A DNA stretch of 9,380 bases from an uncultured Litorivicinus sp. (GTDB lineage Bacteria; Pseudomonadota; Gammaproteobacteria; Pseudomonadales; Litorivicinaceae): contig CALKMT010000129.1 of the NCBI GenBank assembly GCA_938091715.1, forward strand, positions 1 to 9,380, written 5' to 3'. Under the pieces are notes generated by a model. The model saw nothing but the letters and a program-made list of their open reading frames with translations. It was not told the origin of the DNA and made no database searches. The first letter of the stretch is position 1, and each line of letters opens with the position of its first letter. The translations under genes were made by a program, and so were the position numbers. Below, piece by piece: positions 5,216 through 9,380 of the stretch.

Positions 5216-8026
5216 ATGAGACCGGATAAGAAAAACATTACAGCATTCCTCACCGCGGCCGTTGTTAGTATCAGTGGATCAGGGATGGTTCACGCCAGCC
5301 AACAGGGAGCCCACTTGGACAACATCATTGTTCACCCCGGCAGCGATCGGTCGTATCGGGCGATTTCGCTGGACAACGGTTTGCGGGCGGTGTTGATTCA
5401 TGATCAAGACACCGACAAGGCGGCGGCCTCATTGGATGTTCTGGTCGGCAGCGCCAACGACCCCGAATCCCGCCAGGGCATGGCCCACTTCCTAGAGCAC
5501 ATGCTGTTTTTGGGCACCGAGCCCTATCCCACTGCTGGGGATTATCAGGCCTATTTGAGCGCCAACGGCGGCAGCTCCAACGCCTATACCACCTATGACC
5601 ACACGAATTACTTTTTCGACGTCGATGCCAGTCAGCTCAAAGGTGCCCTGGATCGATTCGCACCATTTTTTAGCACGCCCCTGTTCACCCCTGATTTGGT
5701 CGAACGCGAGCGCAATGCGGTTCACAGCGAGTACACCTCAAAAATTCAAGACGACGGCCGTCGCTATTTCGATGCGCTGAAACAAATCGTCAACCCAGAG
5801 CACCCGTTCGCCAAATTTACCGTGGGCAACCTGAGCACGTTGAACGGCGAGAACCTGGCCCAAGAGGTACGTACCTTTTGGCAGGAAAACTACAGCGCCA
5901 ACCTAATGAGCTTGGCCGTCATTGGCCCCCAGCCGTTGGATCAGCTTGAACGCTGGGTGCGGGAGCGGTTTTCGACCATTCCCAATTACCAGTACGACCC
6001 GATCGAGCCGCAACGCCCGCTGTTTACTCAAGAAGACTTACCCTCGCAGCTCGAGGTCAACAGCCTGCGGGACCGCCGTAGCCTGACCCTGATGTTTCCC
6101 ATCCCCGAGGTCGAATCCCTGTATCGCATCAAGCCGACGTCATACTTGGGCGGCTTGATCGGTCACGAAGGTGAGGGCAGTTGGTTTGCCCAACTGCGAG
6201 CCCAGGGCTGGGCAGAATCCCTGAGTGCAGGCCTGGGCATTTCGCACAGCGATGGCGCGGCCTTTATGGTCAGCATCGAACTGACCCCCGAGGGGCGCGA
6301 GCGCATCGACGACATCGTCGAGATGGGATTTGCCCACCTGCACCTGATTGAGCAACAGGGCATCGAACAGTGGCGCCACCAAGAGCAAGGCCAGCTATTG
6401 CAAAACGAGTTCGTGTTTTTGGCCGATGGACCGGTTCGATCCCACGCGACCTCCATGGCCCGGGCCCAGCAGCGTTATCCGACCGAGGACCTGATTCGCG
6501 GCGCCTTTGCCTGGGACGCTTACGATCCTGATTTGCTTCAGGACTTTGTCACGCGCCTGACGCCAGACAACATGATCCTGAGTTACTCCGGCCCCGACGT
6601 GACCAGCACCCGCCAAAGTCCCTGGTACCAGACGCCCTTTAAACAAGCGCCGGTTGCCGAGTCGCGGCTGACACAATGGCGCGCTGCCCGAGCAGGCCAG
6701 GGCCCATTGGCCACCGCCCTGCCTGAGCCCAATCCCTTTATTGCGGATCAGTTTGCTTTGATCCGCGAGGGCCAAATCGACGGCCAGCCCGAGATCATTC
6801 GCCAAGCACCTGGCATCACCCATTGGCACCTGTCGGATGCTCAGTTTGAGCAACCCCGGGCGGATATCTATCTGCGCTTCAGTGCCCAATCCGCCAATGC
6901 CAGCCCCAGCGCAAGCGTGGCCGGTCGCATGATTGCTCGACTGGTCAAAGATCAGTTGAACACCCAGACCTACCCGGCGTTGGTGGCTGGCCTTGGGTTT
7001 GATGTCTATCGTACCCTGTCGGGCATTACGGTGCTGGCCAAGGGATACAACCAAACGGCGCCTGAATTGGCGGCGGTCTTGGTCCAGGCCATGAGCCAAC
7101 CCAAGATCGATGCGGATGTGTTCGCCCTGATTCAGAACGACATCGTGCGCGAGCTGAAAAACCAAGCCCTGGACGCGCCCTATGAACGCCTGATGCAACG
7201 CCTGCCCTCGGAGCTAATTCAGGGGTACTGGTCTCGCGAGCAACAACTGATGGCCGCCGAATCCATGACCCCTGCCCGGGTTATGGAGCATTGGCAGCGG
7301 ATCTTGGACAGCGCGGCCTTGGATCTGTTGACCCATGGCAACCTGACGCCCGGCCAAGCCGAATCCATTGGCACCCGTCTGACCGACATGTTGCAGGTCA
7401 GCCAGCCCATGGCCGCCACCCTGCCTGCGATTCAAGCGCCGTCCCCGGGCACGCGTTGGACACAAGAAACCGACCATACCGATCAGGCCTGGGTTGCCTA
7501 TTGGAGTGAGTCCGACCCCAGCCCGGAACAGGAAGCCCGCCTGCGGCTGCTGGCCCAGATGGTCAAAACGCCCTTCTATACCGATCTGCGTACTGAACGT
7601 CAGTTGGGCTATATCGTGTTTGCCGGTTACATGCCAATGCTGACCCAGCCCGGGGTGGTGTTTACCGTGCAAAGCCCAGAAGCCAGCCCGGATCAAATCG
7701 AAGCCGCCGCCTTTGAGTTCTTTACCCAATTTGAAGACGACGTGGACACCATGACCCAGGCGCAATTCAGCGAATTTAAAAACAGCGTCCTGACCGACTT
7801 AACCGAGGAGGACCCCAATCTGTCCGCTCGCAGCTCGCGGTTCTGGCGCTCCATTGGCCTGAAAGACTTTGCCTTTGATCGCCGAGATCAAGTGGTCGCT
7901 GCGATTGAGCAACTGACGCTAAGCGACATGCGTGAAATGGCCCGTAGGCTGGCCCGGGGCGAGGCGTTTATTTATTTAAACAGCGGTGGTGCTATTCAGA
8001 ATCCGCAAGCCGCTTTGGGCCGTTAA
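5216..8026 (+). CDS. ptrA: M16 family zinc metallopeptidase, pitrilysin/protease III type, periplasmic
   Basis: The 936-residue protein is close to E. coli pitrilysin (962) and has the four-domain length of the insulysin/pitrilysin branch of M16. The N-terminus has lysines, a hydrophobic stretch and a likely signal peptidase I site after A27 (VHA-SQ), so it is probably exported to the periplasm. The inverted zinc motif HxxEH is H91-F-L-E94-H95. The third ligand is probably E172 in ERNAVHSEY, 81 residues after H91, the same spacing as in pitrilysin, so the catalytic site looks complete. SANGGSSNAYTTYDHTNYFF (115-134) is the conserved strand region after the zinc helix. In the C-terminal half RTERQLGYIVF (792-802) keeps the Arg and Tyr that in insulysin contact substrate. 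The enzyme would cleave peptides held in its chamber. GGGAAG (5202-5207) lies eight bases before the ATG. It is probably the last gene of the yaaA operon; its end overlaps the convergent DUF2244 gene by 35 bases. The symbol rests on family resemblance. Confidence 0.93.
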   Translation: MRPDKKNITAFLTAAVVSISGSGMVHASQQGAHLDNIIVHPGSDRSYRAISLDNGLRAVLIHDQDTDKAAASLDVLVGSANDPESRQGMAHFLEHMLFLGTEPYPTAGDYQAYLSANGGSSNAYTTYDHTNYFFDVDASQLKGALDRFAPFFSTPLFTPDLVERERNAVHSEYTSKIQDDGRRYFDALKQIVNPEHPFAKFTVGNLSTLNGENLAQEVRTFWQENYSANLMSLAVIGPQPLDQLERWVRERFSTIPNYQYDPIEPQRPLFTQEDLPSQLEVNSLRDRRSLTLMFPIPEVESLYRIKPTSYLGGLIGHEGEGSWFAQLRAQGWAESLSAGLGISHSDGAAFMVSIELTPEGRERIDDIVEMGFAHLHLIEQQGIEQWRHQEQGQLLQNEFVFLADGPVRSHATSMARAQQRYPTEDLIRGAFAWDAYDPDLLQDFVTRLTPDNMILSYSGPDVTSTRQSPWYQTPFKQAPVAESRLTQWRAARAGQGPLATALPEPNPFIADQFALIREGQIDGQPEIIRQAPGITHWHLSDAQFEQPRADIYLRFSAQSANASPSASVAGRMIARLVKDQLNTQTYPALVAGLGFDVYRTLSGITVLAKGYNQTAPELAAVLVQAMSQPKIDADVFALIQNDIVRELKNQALDAPYERLMQRLPSELIQGYWSREQQLMAAESMTPARVMEHWQRILDSAALDLLTHGNLTPGQAESIGTRLTDMLQVSQPMAATLPAIQAPSPGTRWTQETDHTDQAWVAYWSESDPSPEQEARLRLLAQMVKTPFYTDLRTERQLGYIVFAGYMPMLTQPGVVFTVQSPEASPDQIEAAAFEFFTQFEDDVDTMTQAQFSEFKNSVLTDLTEEDPNLSARSSRFWRSIGLKDFAFDRRDQVVAAIEQLTLSDMREMARRLARGEAFIYLNSGGAIQNPQAALGR

Positions 8027-8492
8027 CCAGTTGTTTGAGTTGTCGGATCAAGCGGTAGCGGTCGCGGCGGTTTAAAAAATCACCGACCTCGACCCGCTGG
8101 TCTCGGAAGCACAGAAATACCCGGGGCGCATCAATCTTGCGATTGGCGGGTTGGATATCGATTTGCGTCCACAGCCGGGGGGCGCGGAATTCTCGCTCGA
8201 CGGTTTTGATACCCGAGCGAAACACGACTTCTAATTCGGTTAGCTCCAACACCTCGACGCGCTGGGCCTTGTGCGCCACCCACCACAGGGCGGCGGTCAG
8301 GCCGATGACCTCGAGCACGCCAAAGGGCAAGGCCAGCACCACCCCCTGGGTGGTCCAGAATATTCCAAAGCCCAGAATTCCCAGGCTGAATAAACCGATC
8401 ACATACAGGTTATAGCGCCAAGGCATGGCTGCATTGGGCCGCAGGGTAAGGACGCCGCACCGGGGCGACTCGGTCATCTGACATTCAATCAT
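7992..8492 (-). CDS. DUF2244 domain-containing membrane protein
   Basis: From ATG 8492 the product is 166 residues. It has the DUF2244 layout: a short N-terminal segment with LRPNAAMPWR (about 17-26), two adjacent transmembrane helices separated by a short turn (about 27-46 and 49-72), and a basic cytoplasmic-type C-terminal domain. That domain ends in the family-like block RVEVGDFLNRRDRYRLIRQLKQL (about 133-155). The family is common in proteobacteria and has no established function known to me. GTG at 8498 and ATG at 8477 are alternative starts, and none has a strong ribosome binding site. It lies 68 bases after the hydrolase stop on the same strand and may share its transcript. Its last 35 bases overlap the 3' end of the M16 protease gene on the opposite strand. 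Confidence 0.88.
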   Translation of the reverse strand: MIECQMTESPRCGVLTLRPNAAMPWRYNLYVIGLFSLGILGFGIFWTTQGVVLALPFGVLEVIGLTAALWWVAHKAQRVEVLELTELEVVFRSGIKTVEREFRAPRLWTQIDIQPANRKIDAPRVFLCFRDQRVEVGDFLNRRDRYRLIRQLKQLVNGPKRLADSE

Positions 8493-8560
8493 GAGCACCG
8501 GACCGACCGTGGTCTGTTTCTCCCTAGGAGGCGCAGTATTGGATCAGCGCGGCGCAAAAC

Positions 8561-9380
8561 TCAAGTCAAGAAATCTTGCAGGGCGGCTTTTGCTTCGGAT
8601 TCCTTGAGCGTTGGCGCATGCCCGGTGTCGAGCACCGTGACCGATTGCGCCTGCGGATGACGCGTCAGCATTTGATCCAGCGTGGCCTGGCTAAATAGGT
8701 CCGAGCGCGCGCCCCGCACGATCAGGGTCGGCGTATCGAACAGCCCTTGGAACAACGACCACAGCTCGGGTGGATCGCCGGCGCTGGCTTGCATGGCAAT
8801 GGCGGGATCGTAATCAAAACGCACCTGGGTGCCGTCCTGGACACACAGGGCCTGGGTACGCTCGCCCCAGTCCTGTTCCCTAGGATGATCCGGCAGCTGC
8901 CCCGCATGCACCGCCTGGGCCGCGCTGGCCCAGTCATCAAAGGGGCCCTGGTTACCGAGTCGGGCGCGAATGGCGTTCAGGCCATCCAACTCAATTACCG
9001 GCCCAATGTCATTCAGGACCACCCGACGCATGCGGTCTGACATCGACTCGGCCAGGGCCATGGTCAAAATGCCCCCCAGGCTGGTGCCGACCCAATCAAA
9101 CTCGGACACGGGCAACTCCGCCAGCCAATGGCTTAGGTCTGCGGCATAGGTTTGGGGCTGGTATCGCTCAGGTTGTGGATCCCAATCGGACTGACCGCGA
9201 CCGCGCAAATCCATCAAGTAAAAAGGCCGGCCCGGCAACACCTCCAACAGGGGCAGAAAATCACGGTGGTTGCGGGTCAGGCCCGGAATGCACAGGATCG
9301 GCGTGCCGACACCGGGCCGATGGTAGGTCGCCATGGACAAGCCATCGGGCAAAACGACTTTTTCAAGATTTAAGCTTGGC
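8561..9380 (-). CDS. Alpha/beta hydrolase, 5' end beyond the right edge
   Basis: Numbered from a TTG at 9352, the 263 visible residues form an alpha/beta-hydrolase fold protein. It has the oxyanion-region CIPGLTRNHRDF (21-32), DLRGRGQSD (48-56), a nucleophile elbow GTSLGG with Ser91, the acid candidate Asp218 in GARSDLF, and His245 in DTGHAPTL. The catalytic triad therefore looks complete. The frame stays open upstream of the TTG to the window edge and reads LNLEKVVLPDGLSMATYHRPG, which looks like the normal first beta hairpin of such enzymes. The true start is therefore probably to the right of 9380, and the TTG is not a convincing start. The substrate cannot be told: esterases, lactonases and C-C hydrolases share these motifs. 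No signal peptide is visible in the part seen. The stop is TGA at 8563-8561. Confidence 0.9.
   Translation of the reverse strand, partial: PSLNLEKVVLPDGLSMATYHRPGVGTPILCIPGLTRNHRDFLPLLEVLPGRPFYLMDLRGRGQSDWDPQPERYQPQTYAADLSHWLAELPVSEFDWVGTSLGGILTMALAESMSDRMRRVVLNDIGPVIELDGLNAIRARLGNQGPFDDWASAAQAVHAGQLPDHPREQDWGERTQALCVQDGTQVRFDYDPAIAMQASAGDPPELWSLFQGLFDTPTLIVRGARSDLFSQATLDQMLTRHPQAQSVTVLDTGHAPTLKESEAKAALQDFLT

Noticed and set aside
6395..7198. A 267-codon minus-strand open frame inside the M16 protease gene
   Set aside because: It lies wholly within a well-supported gene, has antisense-type composition (rich in Gly, Gln, Arg, His) and no motif.
8526..8607. A perfect AGGAGG followed by TTG at 8539 on the plus strand, opening a 22-codon frame
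   Set aside because: The frame is tiny, lies mostly antisense to the hydrolase C-terminus, uses a rare start and shows nothing recognisable. The AGGAGG is probably chance.
1..9380. CRISPR arrays, insertion sequences, toxin-antitoxin or phage-defence genes
   Set aside because: I saw no regularly spaced repeats, transposase or integrase motifs, or known defence domains; nearly all the sequence is accounted for by the genes listed.

Overview
The window looks like part of a gammaproteobacterial chromosome, probably from a marine or Oceanospirillales-like lineage. Coding sequence is about 58% G+C in the stretch I counted. It carries a YaaA gene, a pitrilysin-type M16 protease with a signal peptide, a DUF2244 protein and a tRNA-Pro with encoded CCA. 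I could not name a genus. Coding density is high, and the one long non-coding stretch (1211-1570) is clearly A+T-richer, about 38% G+C over 1261-1560 by hand count.

Layout from left to right. (1) 1-1067, minus strand: a circularly permuted ATP-grasp protein that runs off the left edge. (2) 1095-1210, plus strand: a strong stable-RNA-type promoter and a tRNA-Pro(CGG), divergent from the first gene. (3) 1211-1570: an A+T-rich spacer with a consensus DnaA box, a second near-consensus box, small inverted repeats and a 9-base repeat of the tRNA 3' end. (4) 1571-3942, minus strand: a translationally coupled pair, a stand-alone circularly permuted ATP-grasp protein followed by an alpha-E (DUF403) protein. 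(5) 4029-8026, plus strand: yaaA, a small DUF6231-like gene and a 936-residue periplasmic M16 protease, packed as an apparent operon. (6) 7992-9380, minus strand: an alpha/beta hydrolase cut by the right edge, then a DUF2244 membrane protein whose 3' end overlaps the protease gene.

The left half is the more interesting part. It carries two paralogous circularly permuted ATP-grasp genes plus an alpha-E gene. This combination is known from comparative genomics as a predicted peptide/amidoligase system, often accompanied by transglutaminase-like proteins, but its product is not known to me. Here the two modules are separated by a tRNA gene and the A+T-rich spacer instead of adjoining each other. 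The first gene probably continues past the left edge into a fused alpha-E domain and then transglutaminase-like neighbours; this is inference.

The right half is ordinary housekeeping and stress content: YaaA (peroxide-stress protein), a periplasmic peptidase and two small conserved proteins. I found no mobile-element gene, CRISPR array, rRNA or recognisable defence system.
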